Virus record (IMG/VR): IMGVR_UViG_3300027541_000009
Location: 1 to 64,000 of that record
Origin: a virus
Reading direction: 5' to 3' (one strand)
DNA length: 64,000 nt
Position 1 is the first letter of the stretch. The number at the start of each line of letters is the position of its first letter. Below are positions 7,373 through 13,996 of the stretch, piece by piece. Made by a program: the position numbers and the translations under genes. The notes under the pieces are model-generated. The model saw only the letters and a program-made list of their open reading frames with translations, ran no database searches and had not been told where the DNA came from.

Positions 7373-7406
7373 ACCACATCAGTTTTTCTGATGTGGTAAT
7401 TTTTTA
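7373..7406 (+). terminator. Strong Rho-independent terminator after the Ubl gene
   Basis: Perfect 10-bp stem ACCACATCAG / CTGATGTGGT with a T5 loop, then AA and a T6 run. It would let the small modifier be made in excess over the downstream enzymes, or partly uncouple them. Confidence 0.85.
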
Positions 7407-7426
7407 TTATTCTACACACTAAATCA

Positions 7427-8512
7427 ATGACTGCTGTTACTGAAGAAATTCAAGATCAAACTGTCCAACAACAAGAAACTCCTAGTGTTCTTCGCACTCG
7501 TAGAGATGGTGTGTGGGAAATTTATGATGGTCCTTGGGGTTCTTATCTACGGGTAACTGATGATCCCGAAGCAAATGTAGAAATTACCGAAGATCATCTT
7601 AAAAAGTTTGAACTGAAAAAAGATATTCACCGCATCCCTGCAGAACTTTGGGCACGTTGGGTTAAACTTTGTTTCTATTTTGTAGACAAAGTTCCCAACT
7701 CTGTGGAAGTTTCTATTCGTATTCTTCGCAGTCAGGAAGATCCTAGTCAATATCGTTTTCTCGTTCCTCGTCAGAAAGTCTCTGGTGCTTCTGTGCGAGT
7801 GGAAAACTTTGATGAGGCAGTTGATATTGAGACTGGTGAAGAGATCGAACAGTATCCCCCTTCTGGTTGGATTCCTGTAGGATCTTCTCACTCTCACAAT
7901 ACCATGCAAGCATTCTTCTCAGGTATTGATGACAAATATGAACTTGATGATCCTGGTATTCACCTAGTCATCGGTTCAGTTGACACCAAAAACATGAAGT
8001 ATACTATTGCATCTTCTGTTGTTGGAAGTCGTCGTCGGTTTGAGTTGCCTTATGATAATCTCGTAGATGCAACTCCCGTGGAAGGTGTAAATTTCCATCC
8101 TAAAGTGATTGATTATGTTGATTGGTCAACACCTACTGTAGTTACTCCTAAGAAGTCTGGTGGTTCTTTCCTTAAAGTTCCTACCCAATGGACTAAAAAG
8201 GTATCGGATACTCCCAAAAATAACTTCAACAGTATGGAGTATTGGGGTTGGAATGATTCCGATGATTATAATGATCCTTTTTATTGGAATACTTCTTATT
8301 CTAATAAAGATGATGATATGGGTTTAGATTCAGTTAAGATCTGGCACATTACAGATACACTTAATGATTTTATGAATCAGAATAAAACTGAAGTCCACAA
8401 ACTCAATAATCTTAGGGAAGAACTCTATGACTTTTTGAGTGACTTGGAAGTTCTGTTGGATTCTCAAATCGAACAGAACTTCGAAGAACTTATTGAAAGT
8501 AACGTATATTGA
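7427..8512 (+). CDS. JAB/MPN (JAMM) metalloprotease, deubiquitinase-like
   Basis: 361 residues. The complete JAMM zinc motif is visible: H155-S-H157, seven residues, S165, two residues, D168 (HSHNTMQAFFSGIDD), with Glu94 (NSVEVSIRIL) upstream as the likely catalytic Glu. Residues 20-80 form an N-terminal extension with Trp-rich strands. Residues 90-215 make the JAB fold (SGWIPVGSSHSHN, IHLVIGSVD). Residues 230-361 are an Asn/Asp-rich linker and a helical, possibly coiled-coil tail. JAB enzymes cut isopeptide bonds to ubiquitin-like proteins or trim their C-termini; PRTRC cassettes include a JAB-type protein A. Position between the Ubl and E1 genes makes processing or removal of that Ubl its likely job. 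No -10 was found in the gap upstream, so it may depend on read-through of the terminator. Confidence 0.9.
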   Translation: MTAVTEEIQDQTVQQQETPSVLRTRRDGVWEIYDGPWGSYLRVTDDPEANVEITEDHLKKFELKKDIHRIPAELWARWVKLCFYFVDKVPNSVEVSIRILRSQEDPSQYRFLVPRQKVSGASVRVENFDEAVDIETGEEIEQYPPSGWIPVGSSHSHNTMQAFFSGIDDKYELDDPGIHLVIGSVDTKNMKYTIASSVVGSRRRFELPYDNLVDATPVEGVNFHPKVIDYVDWSTPTVVTPKKSGGSFLKVPTQWTKKVSDTPKNNFNSMEYWGWNDSDDYNDPFYWNTSYSNKDDDMGLDSVKIWHITDTLNDFMNQNKTEVHKLNNLREELYDFLSDLEVLLDSQIEQNFEELIESNVY

Positions 8513-8518
8513 TATACC

Positions 8519-8544
8519 CCTGGACAGTTTCCGAACTGTCCAGG
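8519..8544 (+). terminator. Long hairpin between JAB and the Cys-rich gene
   Basis: Perfect 11-bp stem CCTGGACAGTT / AACTGTCCAGG with a TCCG loop. No T run follows (ATTCCCCC), so it may be an mRNA stabiliser, processing site or factor-dependent terminator rather than an intrinsic one. Confidence 0.6.
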
Positions 8545-8564
8545 ATTCCCCCATTTAAAGAGAA

Positions 8565-9554
8565 ATGTCTGCTACACTACTGGAACAACCAAGAACGGAA
8601 ATGTCTGTAATTTTTCCAACTAAACCTGCAACTGTGAAACTGCATCCTCTTCCTAAAAATGCAGAGGCAATTACATATCGAGTAGAAGATAATATTATTC
8701 TTTCTGCATGGATGCCTGATGGTTATCATACTGTGCAAGAGCAATATGAAATGACTGATGATGATTTTTACCATGAGAACTGTGAGGGATGTGAACGTAA
8801 TTGTTATTCATTTCTAAATCAGTATACTGATGAAGAAACTGATGAAGTAGATTGGGATCAAGTTCCTGGTGGTTATTATGGACATTGCAATGTTTATGAT
8901 GAAGGTTATTGTGGTCAAGATTGTCCTGAAGGTCATGTAAAAAAAGATTCCAATCTGGAATTTGATATTTCTAACATGGTGTTTGAAATTTCACTCACTC
9001 ATCTTGGAGATTCTGCACGTTTTACTCCAGTTGCTGATAGTGCATATCTTGCCGCAGGTGTTTTTACTAATGATAATGTAAAAAGTACAGAAACTAGGAT
9101 GCCCGCAAATGTTTTCGGTTCCGAAGACAACCCTGAAGGTATTTGCTGGGGATATAATAGCAAACCACATACTCTCAGGGAAATTGTAACTGAATATTAC
9201 AACACTCCATTTAACAATGATCTCACACCCATCGAGTGCTTTGAGGAAAATTGTAGGAGTATTCGATCTATGAAAAATCGTCATGACTTCTGCAGTACAG
9301 ATGATAATTATCTTTGCCAAGGTGCAGATCAACTAATCATGGTAGATGCAGAGAAAAATAAGACTGCATTTTTCCATCTCCTGACTGCAGGATACAAGTC
9401 ACTATCAAAAGCACCCCATATTATGATACTCCCTGTCAAAGAGAGTACTATTCATAAAAATGGAAATGTATTTGAAGGATATTTGACAGATGAAGATTCT
9501 GTGGGAAAGCAGTGGTTTATTACAACTGATGGTCTTTTGATTGGTCAGGTGTGA
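8565..9554 (+). CDS. Cysteine-rich protein in the Ubl cassette, PRTRC-B-like candidate
   Basis: 329 residues. Residues 66-122 hold six Cys (C73, C76, C80, C108, C116, C120) in spacing suggestive of one or two zinc knuckles. Residues 178-220 contain RMPANVF, then EGICWGYN (C194) and YYNTPFNNDL, which resemble my recollection of the conserved C-W-G-N region of PRTRC protein B. Further Cys are at 225, 230, 243 and 251. Gene order (Ubl, JAB, this, ThiF) also puts it where a PRTRC-B or E2-like partner would be. C194 is the obvious candidate if it carries a thioester, but this is inference; a purely structural or target-recruiting zinc protein is equally possible. Its TGA is embedded in the palindrome of the next promoter. 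Confidence 0.6.
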   Translation: MSATLLEQPRTEMSVIFPTKPATVKLHPLPKNAEAITYRVEDNIILSAWMPDGYHTVQEQYEMTDDDFYHENCEGCERNCYSFLNQYTDEETDEVDWDQVPGGYYGHCNVYDEGYCGQDCPEGHVKKDSNLEFDISNMVFEISLTHLGDSARFTPVADSAYLAAGVFTNDNVKSTETRMPANVFGSEDNPEGICWGYNSKPHTLREIVTEYYNTPFNNDLTPIECFEENCRSIRSMKNRHDFCSTDDNYLCQGADQLIMVDAEKNKTAFFHLLTAGYKSLSKAPHIMILPVKESTIHKNGNVFEGYLTDEDSVGKQWFITTDGLLIGQV

Positions 9555-9608
9555 CACTTTTTCAGGTGTCCACTACCCCTTCAAAAGTCCATCCTCACCT
9601 GCTATAAT
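9551..9608 (+). promoter_or_regulatory. Promoter of the E1-like gene
   Basis: Extended -10 TGC-TATAAT (TATAAT 9603-9608). Dyad GACAC (9553-9557) / GTGTC (9566-9570) is centred 53.5 bases before the predicted start. The upstream stop codon lies inside the dyad. Confidence 0.7.
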
Positions 9609-9629
9609 AACTTCATAATCAAAAAACAA

Positions 9630-10343
9630 ATGAATTTCACTCCCGACAAAACTTTCGTTATTGGTTCTGGTGGAAGTGGTGGTCATCTTATTCCAGCACT
9701 TGCTCGTCTCCTTGCATATCACAAAAATACGCAAGATTCTACTCTAACCGTCATTGATGGGGATGAGTATGAAGAAAAGAATATGACTAGGCAAATTGTT
9801 GCACCTTCTCAGGTGGGATTGAACAAAGCACAAGCAATGAAAGACTTCTGTAATTATCAGGGTCTTGAGAACGTAGATTATAAAGCAGATTTCATTTCTG
9901 CTTCTACGTTTATTCCAATGCTTCGACGTTCAGAAGCACCTATGGTCATTGCATGTGTAGATAATGATGCAACTCGTCTTGCACTTATCAATGCAATCAA
10001 TTCAATGCCTGAAGATAAAGACTTTTTCTTCATCACTCCTGGTAACTCTGATGGAGTTGAAGATGTAAAAGGTCAAACTCTTTGGTATGGTAGAATCGGT
10101 GGAGTTAAAGTTGGTTGTAATCCTGCTCTAGTGTATCCCAACATTGATAATCCTCAAGATAGTATTCCACATCAAGGATCTTGTGCTCTTCATGCACCTT
10201 CTCGTCCTCAACTGATTGCTGCTAATTTTATGGCAGCATCTATTACTCTGATGGTGATTCAAAATCTTTTGGATGGTCAAATTGATCCATCTCAAAGTTC
10301 TATGTTCTTTAATCTTCGTAACCTGAAGACATCTGCTGCATGA
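9630..10343 (+). CDS. ThiF/E1-like ubiquitin-activating enzyme (PRTRC-ThiF-like)
   Basis: 237 residues, the size of a single adenylating domain. ATP-binding loop GSGGSGG (12-18), the acidic strand TVIDGDEYEEKNMTRQ with D43, D45, N51, R54 and Q55, K66 in VGLNKAQAM, and ACVDNDATR (109-116) are the standard E1/ThiF/MoeB motifs in order. C185 in HQGSCALHAPSRPQLIAANF resembles the S-C-L---A...Q--IN--A stretch I recall from PRTRC ThiF proteins and is the candidate catalytic Cys. The paired CxxC zinc site of MoeB/ThiF is not visible. It would adenylate the C-terminus of the 86-aa Ubl. It has its own promoter, so its level can be set apart from the modifier. Confidence 0.9.
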   Translation: MNFTPDKTFVIGSGGSGGHLIPALARLLAYHKNTQDSTLTVIDGDEYEEKNMTRQIVAPSQVGLNKAQAMKDFCNYQGLENVDYKADFISASTFIPMLRRSEAPMVIACVDNDATRLALINAINSMPEDKDFFFITPGNSDGVEDVKGQTLWYGRIGGVKVGCNPALVYPNIDNPQDSIPHQGSCALHAPSRPQLIAANFMAASITLMVIQNLLDGQIDPSQSSMFFNLRNLKTSAA

Positions 10344-10400
10344 GGACACAAAAGGAACTGGCACAGTGAACCTCCAGTTCCTCCACAGATGCCCTATAAT
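10343..10400 (+). promoter_or_regulatory. Promoter with in-phase imperfect palindrome
   Basis: -10 TATAAT (10395-10400). GGACACA and AACTGGCACA (10344-10365) form the recurrent element near -53. A second dyad GGAACTGG / CCAGTTCC (10354-10381) overlaps it and may terminate the E1-like transcript. Confidence 0.65.
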
Positions 10401-10422
10401 ACACAAGTAATCAACCAATCCA

Positions 10423-10758
10423 ATGTCCACCGAAACTATTGCTGTCAACGACAATCTAGTTAAAATTGATAATGTTTTGACTGCTTTGAACTACCTCCTA
10501 GAGGAAGTTCAGACTCGAAAAGAACAAATTGTCAATTCTATTGACGTTGGTGAAAAAGTTCGCAATGAAATCAACACCCGTCGATTCAAAGATGAATTGT
10601 TTTATTACATTCGCAATGAATATGGTGAGGGTCTTTGTCGTGAAGTTGCATTTATGGTAATGGAACGAATTGATGATGATATTGAAGCATTTATCAATTC
10701 TCGGGTAAACAAAGCACTTGCTGCTGCAGGTGTCAATCTAAACAACAATAACGTCTGA
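10423..10758 (+). CDS. Unknown helical protein, 111 aa
   Basis: Predicted helical with a heptad-like N-terminus (DNVLTALNYLLEEVQTRKEQIV) and an Asn-rich end. It follows the E1-like gene but has its own promoter, so membership of that cassette is not established. Overlaps the next gene by one base (TGATG). Function unknown. Confidence 0.72.
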   Translation: MSTETIAVNDNLVKIDNVLTALNYLLEEVQTRKEQIVNSIDVGEKVRNEINTRRFKDELFYYIRNEYGEGLCREVAFMVMERIDDDIEAFINSRVNKALAAAGVNLNNNNV

Positions 10759-10886
10759 TGGAAATTTCAACTTACAGTTTTTCAGGTGATATTATCACCG
10801 TCATTGGTTTTATTGGAGTTCTATCTACACTGTTAATTGTCTATACGGCATTTACTAGATATTTTAAAAATGCTCTTCGCAAATAA
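10758..10886 (+). CDS. Single-span membrane protein, 42 aa
   Basis: Residues 12-33 (IITVIGFIGVLSTLLIVYTAFT) would be one membrane helix, followed by a basic tail (RYFKNALRK) expected to stay inside. The start overlaps the upstream stop. Small phage membrane proteins can be holin-like or bind host membrane enzymes; nothing here decides. Confidence 0.62.
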   Translation: MEISTYSFSGDIITVIGFIGVLSTLLIVYTAFTRYFKNALRK

Positions 10887-10891
10887 TACTT

Positions 10892-10899
10892 CTAAATAA
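10892..10899 (+). promoter_or_regulatory. Late promoter motif CTAAATAA
   Basis: CTAAATAA, 27 bp before the ATG at 10919. Variant of the T4 late octamer; the same form precedes gp15 at 62357. Confidence 0.5.
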
Positions 10900-10918
10900 A
10901 TCAACCATTATTATTCAC

Positions 10919-11146
10919 ATGGAAAACGTCAAAACTATTAAAGATTACGAAAAAGAACTGAAAACAGAGAAGAAGAGATACGATAAACTTCTAAAGGCAC
11001 TTAAGAAGTGTACCAGTTCTTATCAGTATGAAAATCTTTATGATGAAATTGAAGTTCTCGCAGAAGATATCAATCAACTTCAAATGATCATCACCGAACT
11101 TAGACAGAAGAAAAAGAAAGAGCAGGAAGAACTACTTGAAATTTGA
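10919..11146 (+). CDS. Small coiled-coil protein, 75 aa
   Basis: Almost entirely Lys/Glu/Leu-rich helix with heptad spacing (KELKTEKKRYDKLLKALKK and ITELRQKKKKEQEELLEI). A single Cys. Likely oligomeric; function unknown. Confidence 0.7.
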   Translation: MENVKTIKDYEKELKTEKKRYDKLLKALKKCTSSYQYENLYDEIEVLAEDINQLQMIITELRQKKKKEQEELLEI

Positions 11147-11147
11147 A

Positions 11148-11372
11148 ATGACTAATATCTATTCTGAAATTCTAAAAATGGATAGTTTTGAATTGAATAA
11201 TAACCCGATGAATGAACAATTCTATAACATTCCATTGACTCCAGATCAACTTAAAACAGTGATGGATCTATTGACAGATGTTGGAGAGAATGCTATTCTC
11301 AATGACATCAGAGTTTTTCTAAACGAGGAGTATGGATTTGATTACGTTCCATTTTATGAATTTGAGGACTAA
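11148..11372 (+). CDS. Small acidic protein, 74 aa
   Basis: The start at 11148 was chosen because it directly follows the upstream stop. Helical middle (TPDQLKTVMDLLTDVGENAI) and acidic C-terminus (YEFED). Function unknown. Confidence 0.68.
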   Translation: MTNIYSEILKMDSFELNNNPMNEQFYNIPLTPDQLKTVMDLLTDVGENAILNDIRVFLNEEYGFDYVPFYEFED

Positions 11373-11380
11373 ATAATGCC

Positions 11381-11441
11381 ATTGTGCCACTTCTTCAGGT
11401 GGCACAATATGCTTGACAAACCACTCAAAACCTGTTATATT
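11381..11441 (+). promoter_or_regulatory. Complete sigma70-like promoter with 10-bp palindrome arms
   Basis: Palindrome ATTGTGCCAC / GTGGCACAAT (11381-11390, 11399-11408) centred at about -53.5. -35 TTGACA (11413-11418), 17-bp spacer, -10 TATATT (11436-11441). Best full example of the recurrent promoter. Confidence 0.85.
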
Positions 11442-11468
11442 AGGTACATAGTCAAGGAGGTTCTTCAA

Positions 11469-11618
11469 ATGATCAACACCTATCTTCTTCACGACGATTA
11501 CGAAAGTTTTGCTTCCAAGTATCTTGGAATTGATTACGAAGATTATGTGAATCTTCAACTGAGTCTTCCTGATGAAGATGAAATTGAGGAAGTTGAGTAC
11601 GAAGTTCCAGTTTTTTGA
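11469..11618 (+). CDS. Small acidic protein, 49 aa
   Basis: The ATG at 11469 is preceded by AAGGAGG (11454-11460), an unusually strong Shine-Dalgarno sequence, and lies just after the promoter. A longer frame from 11376 would start upstream of that promoter and is rejected. Predicted helix followed by a Glu/Asp tail (DEDEIEEVEYEVPVF). Function unknown; high expression is likely. Confidence 0.75.
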   Translation: MINTYLLHDDYESFASKYLGIDYEDYVNLQLSLPDEDEIEEVEYEVPVF

Positions 11619-11628
11619 TAACTAACTT

Positions 11629-11648
11629 TCTAGGAAACTAGATTTTTT
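11629..11648 (+). terminator. Rho-independent terminator with GAAA tetraloop
   Basis: Stem TCTAG / CTAGA, loop GAAA, then T6. Ends the 49-aa gene transcript ahead of the tRNA genes. Confidence 0.7.
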
Positions 11649-11650
11649 AA

Positions 11651-11674
11651 ATACTACACTTCATAGTGTAGTAT
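11651..11674 (+). other. Perfect hairpin before the tRNA cluster
   Basis: ATACTACACT / AGTGTAGTAT with loop TCAT, 6 bases before the tRNA-Arg. It may be a second terminator or a processing signal for the tRNA precursor. Confidence 0.5.
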
Positions 11675-11680
11675 TATTAT

Positions 11681-11753
11681 GGGCAAGTAGCATAATGGAT
11701 AATGCATCAACCTTCTAAGTTGCCGATTGTAGGTTCGAGTCCTACCTTGCCTG
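11681..11753 (+). tRNA. tRNA-Arg (anticodon TCT)
   Basis: Cloverleaf: acceptor GGGCAAG / CTTGCCT (one G-T), D stem GCAT/ATGC, anticodon loop CTTCTAA with TCT at 11714-11716, T arm GTAGG-TTCGAGT-CCTAC. Outer anticodon-stem pair is a T-C mismatch. No encoded CCA. It reads AGA, frequent in these AT-rich structural genes. Confidence 0.92.
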
Positions 11754-11780
11754 TTAGATTCTAATTAGAATCTAAATTAT

Positions 11781-11868
11781 GCGAGTGAGACTTGGTAGTC
11801 AGAGAGGTCTTATAAACCTTTTCCGCCAGATTAGCGGCTTTGAGATGGTTCGAATCCATCCACTCGTA
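11781..11868 (+). tRNA. Class II tRNA with long variable arm, anticodon TAT; identity unclear (Leu-like scaffold)
   Basis: Acceptor GCGAGTG / CACTCGT with discriminator A, T arm GATGG-TTCGAAT-CCATC, and a long variable arm (CCGC / GCGG stem, 11823-11836), the class II form of Leu, Ser and bacterial Tyr tRNAs. The anticodon stem GAGGT / ACCTT closes a 7-base loop CTTATAA, giving TAT at 11811-11813, formally an Ile anticodon. The D arm is short (GAC / GTC around TTGGTA). The scaffold and A73 fit a leucine tRNA, for which TAA would be expected, so it is a degenerate Leu tRNA or a reassigned one. Confidence 0.75.
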
Positions 11869-11890
11869 TTACTCTAAACTACACTTAGAG

Positions 11891-11898
11891 TATAAATA
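11891..11898 (+). promoter_or_regulatory. Late promoter motif TATAAATA
   Basis: Exact octamer 32 bp before the ATG of the HNH gene; same arrangement as at the GIY-YIG gene. Confidence 0.65.
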
Positions 11899-11922
11899 AA
11901 TGTGTAGAGTGATCTAACTCCT

Positions 11923-12339
11923 ATGATAGGAAAATGTAAAAACTGCGAAAAAAACTTTAAGTATTCTCCATCACAAGGAAAAGGAATTTATTGTTCAAAT
12001 AAATGCCAACAAAAAGATTACTACAAACAAAATATTACCGATTGGTTATCCAAAAAAATAACTGGAAAGGTTAGAGATGGAAGACCAAGTGATTTTGTTA
12101 GAAGGTATATGCTTGAAGAAGCAGGATACAAATGTTCTGAATGTGGTTGGGGAAAAGCAAATCCAACAAATGGTATTATCTATCTTGAAATAGACCACAT
12201 AGATGGTTCAAGAAAAAATGGGTATAGGGAAAATCTTAGAGTATTATGTCCCAATTGCCATACCTTAACTAATACCTACAAAACACTAAACAAAAATATA
12301 GGGTATCACAAATCAAGAAAACAACAATTAAATGATTAA
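11923..12339 (+). CDS. HNH homing endonuclease inserted in the tRNA cluster
   Basis: 138 residues. An N-terminal zinc knuckle (CKNCEKNF, then YCSNKC; residues 5-30) is followed by an HNH nuclease: CSECGW, LEIDHIDGSRKNG with the D-H pair, ENLRVLCPNCHT. Such enzymes nick or cut DNA and often move into tRNA clusters of phages. It lies three bases before the CAT tRNA and has its own late promoter, consistent with insertion as a mobile unit. No intron is evident. Confidence 0.9.
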   Translation: MIGKCKNCEKNFKYSPSQGKGIYCSNKCQQKDYYKQNITDWLSKKITGKVRDGRPSDFVRRYMLEEAGYKCSECGWGKANPTNGIIYLEIDHIDGSRKNGYRENLRVLCPNCHTLTNTYKTLNKNIGYHKSRKQQLND

Positions 12340-12342
12340 CTT

Positions 12343-12415
12343 GCTGGTTTAGCTATCTGGTGAAAGCACCCGACTCATAATCGGTATCAGGTGGGTTCGA
12401 TCCCCTCAACCAGCA
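12343..12415 (+). tRNA. tRNA with CAT anticodon (Met or lysidine-type Ile)
   Basis: Acceptor GCTGGTT / AACCAGC, discriminator A, anticodon loop CTCATAA with CAT at 12376-12378, T loop TTCGATC. One T-stem pair (T-T) and one anticodon-stem pair are mismatched. The sequence cannot separate elongator Met from Ile(CAT) read by a lysidine-modified C; the first G-C pair argues against an initiator. Confidence 0.9.
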
Positions 12416-12432
12416 CTTAATTTTTACTTACA

Positions 12433-12621
12433 ATGGACTTAATTCTTGCCCCACTTATTTGGTTATACAAACCAAGAGTTTCCCAATATAAGAATTCATG
12501 TTCTTATGAAGTAAATGTGGTTCAAGGATCACCAGAGTTTATTGATAATTCTAGTTCATTATTTAAACAATGTCTAAAGTATAGGATACAAGACTCTTTA
12601 AATGATAGCACAAGACCATGA
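12433..12621 (+). CDS. Small unknown protein, 62 aa
   Basis: Hydrophobic N-terminus (MDLILAPLIWLYKP), then a polar Ser-rich region. Overlaps the phosphoesterase gene by ATGA, which supports the reading frame. Could be membrane associated; function unknown. Confidence 0.62.
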   Translation: MDLILAPLIWLYKPRVSQYKNSCSYEVNVVQGSPEFIDNSSSLFKQCLKYRIQDSLNDSTRP

Positions 12622-13388
12622 AACTGAAAGTCTTAAGTGATTTGCACCTGGAACATTTTACTGCCTGTCAGGTTTATCCTGTAGGTGAAGGTGATGTTCT
12701 AGTTCTTGCTGGTGACATTCTTAATGCCAAGCACTTCAAGACTGATGGTTATGTCCACGCAGTCTATGATAGATTCCTGAATGATTGCAGCAAGAACTAC
12801 GATAAAGTTCTTTATGTATTTGGAAATCACGAATACTATGGATATAATTATGAAGGTGCAAAGAGGAAGATAAAAGAGAATCTTCCTCATAATTTTCATA
12901 TTCTTGACAATGACACAGTTAAAATTGGAGACTGGAACTTTATAGGTTTCACTCTCTGGACAGACTTTAGAGATGAAAATGCTCTAGAAATGATGGAAGC
13001 AGCACAAGTGATGAATGACTATAAAGTTATTCGTATCACTCCAAAGTATCGGAAACTGAATCCAACAGATACTCTCAACTTCCATAAGGATAGTAAGAAG
13101 TATCTGCTAAATCAACTACAAACACTGAATGAAAACGTATTTGTCATCAGTCATCACGCACCGAGTTATCAATCTATTCCGCAGGAATACAAAAAGAATG
13201 CAAATGGTGCTTATTGTAGTAATCTTGATACTCTTATTCTAAATCATCCACAAATTAAATACTGGGTTCACGGACATACGCACACTGCTTTTGATTATAT
13301 GATTGAGCAGTGTAGAGTTATCTGCAATCCTGGTGGTTATCCTGGTCAAAACACTGGGCATGATTGTAATATGTTTATTGATCTTTAA
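12618..13388 (+). CDS. Calcineurin-like metallophosphoesterase
   Basis: 256 residues. The metal-binding blocks are all present in order: SDLHLEH (D8, H10), AGDIL (residues 31-35), GNHEYYG (near 75), SHHAPS (near 180) and GHTHT (near 223). This two-metal family hydrolyses phosphodiesters or phosphomonoesters; the substrate cannot be read from sequence. In phages related enzymes process RNA or DNA ends or nucleotides. No signal peptide, so cytoplasmic. Confidence 0.9.
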   Translation: MKLKVLSDLHLEHFTACQVYPVGEGDVLVLAGDILNAKHFKTDGYVHAVYDRFLNDCSKNYDKVLYVFGNHEYYGYNYEGAKRKIKENLPHNFHILDNDTVKIGDWNFIGFTLWTDFRDENALEMMEAAQVMNDYKVIRITPKYRKLNPTDTLNFHKDSKKYLLNQLQTLNENVFVISHHAPSYQSIPQEYKKNANGAYCSNLDTLILNHPQIKYWVHGHTHTAFDYMIEQCRVICNPGGYPGQNTGHDCNMFIDL

Positions 13389-13396
13389 TTAAAATT

Positions 13397-13708
13397 ATGG
13401 CAACTTGGAGAGCAGATCTTTTCGTCAACTCAAGAGTGGGTAGAATCACCACTGAAGTTGAAGCAGCAACATTTTCTGGAGCAAAAGAACAAATTTATGC
13501 AAAGCATGGAAATGTTCAACAAATCACAAATTTAAGAGAAGTTAGAAATTCAAACGGGAGTCAAACTTCAAGTGGTGATTACAGTGGATTGTTACCAGCA
13601 ATAGCAATTCTATTTGTATTAGGATTGATAGTAACTTACTGGTACATTGCAGTTCCAGTCTTAGTGTTGATCGCAATTCTCTATTTTTATGGGAAATCAA
13701 ATGACTAA
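13397..13708 (+). CDS. Two-span membrane protein with small N-terminal domain, 103 aa
   Basis: Residues 1-55 form a small soluble domain (TWRADLFVNSRVGRITTEVEA, then SGAKEQIYAKHGNVQQI). Residues 64-98 are one long or two short membrane helices (LLPAIAILFVLGLIV, then YIAVPVLVLIAILYFYG). The protein at 14573 has the same layout and a similar N-terminal pattern, so the two form a family. Function unknown. Confidence 0.72.
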   Translation: MATWRADLFVNSRVGRITTEVEAATFSGAKEQIYAKHGNVQQITNLREVRNSNGSQTSSGDYSGLLPAIAILFVLGLIVTYWYIAVPVLVLIAILYFYGKSND

Positions 13709-13904
13709 AATTAAAACTCTACTTATTTTTTGCATTTTTAGTGCATGTCCAGCAGTAGCACAAGAATATGCTTATATCAATGTGAATCGAGTATGTGCTG
13801 CCATCGTTAACATTCCATATGCATCTGATAATTTTACAGATGAAGAATGGAATCAATTTCAAGATTGTGTTAAATTCATTGACAAATTTGACCGTGTAGA
13901 GTGA
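13701..13904 (+). CDS. Small exported protein, 67 aa
   Basis: The ATG at 13701 overlaps the upstream gene by 8 bases. Residues 1-21 (MTKIKTLLIFCIFSACPAVA) form a signal peptide with a likely cut after AVA before QEYAYINV; the IFSAC stretch could also serve as a lipobox. The mature part has two Cys that could form a disulphide. Probably periplasmic or envelope bound, function unknown. Confidence 0.68.
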   Translation: MTKIKTLLIFCIFSACPAVAQEYAYINVNRVCAAIVNIPYASDNFTDEEWNQFQDCVKFIDKFDRVE

Positions 13905-13910
13905 CATTGG

Positions 13911-13968
13911 TGGACACTTCTTCAAGTGTCCATTACACCCAGGATTTGCCCTGGACACCTGCTATAAT
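13911..13968 (+). promoter_or_regulatory. Promoter with palindrome TGGACACTT / AAGTGTCCA
   Basis: 9-bp arms (13911-13919, 13924-13932) centred at about -53.5, inner dyad CCAGG / CCTGG (13939-13954), extended -10 TGC-TATAAT (13963-13968). A strong ribosome site AAAGGAGG (13983-13990) follows. Confidence 0.85.
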
Positions 13969-13996
13969 ACTTACATACAAACAAAGGAGGTTTCAC

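Noticed and set aside
7091-8512. Lambda-type tail assembly pair (JAB domain plus Ubl as in gpK and gpI)
   Set aside because: Those genes lie in the tail cluster with an NlpC/P60 domain and no E1-like enzyme. Here the pair is 25 kb from tail genes and next to a ThiF/E1-like gene.
9630-10343. Ordinary ThiF or MoeB of thiamin or molybdopterin synthesis
   Set aside because: No thiamin or molybdopterin gene is near, the paired CxxC zinc site is not visible, and the cassette includes a JAB protease.
11376-11468. Longer N-terminus for the 49-aa gene at 11469
   Set aside because: It would begin before the promoter and run through the palindrome; the AAGGAGG site fixes the start at 11469.
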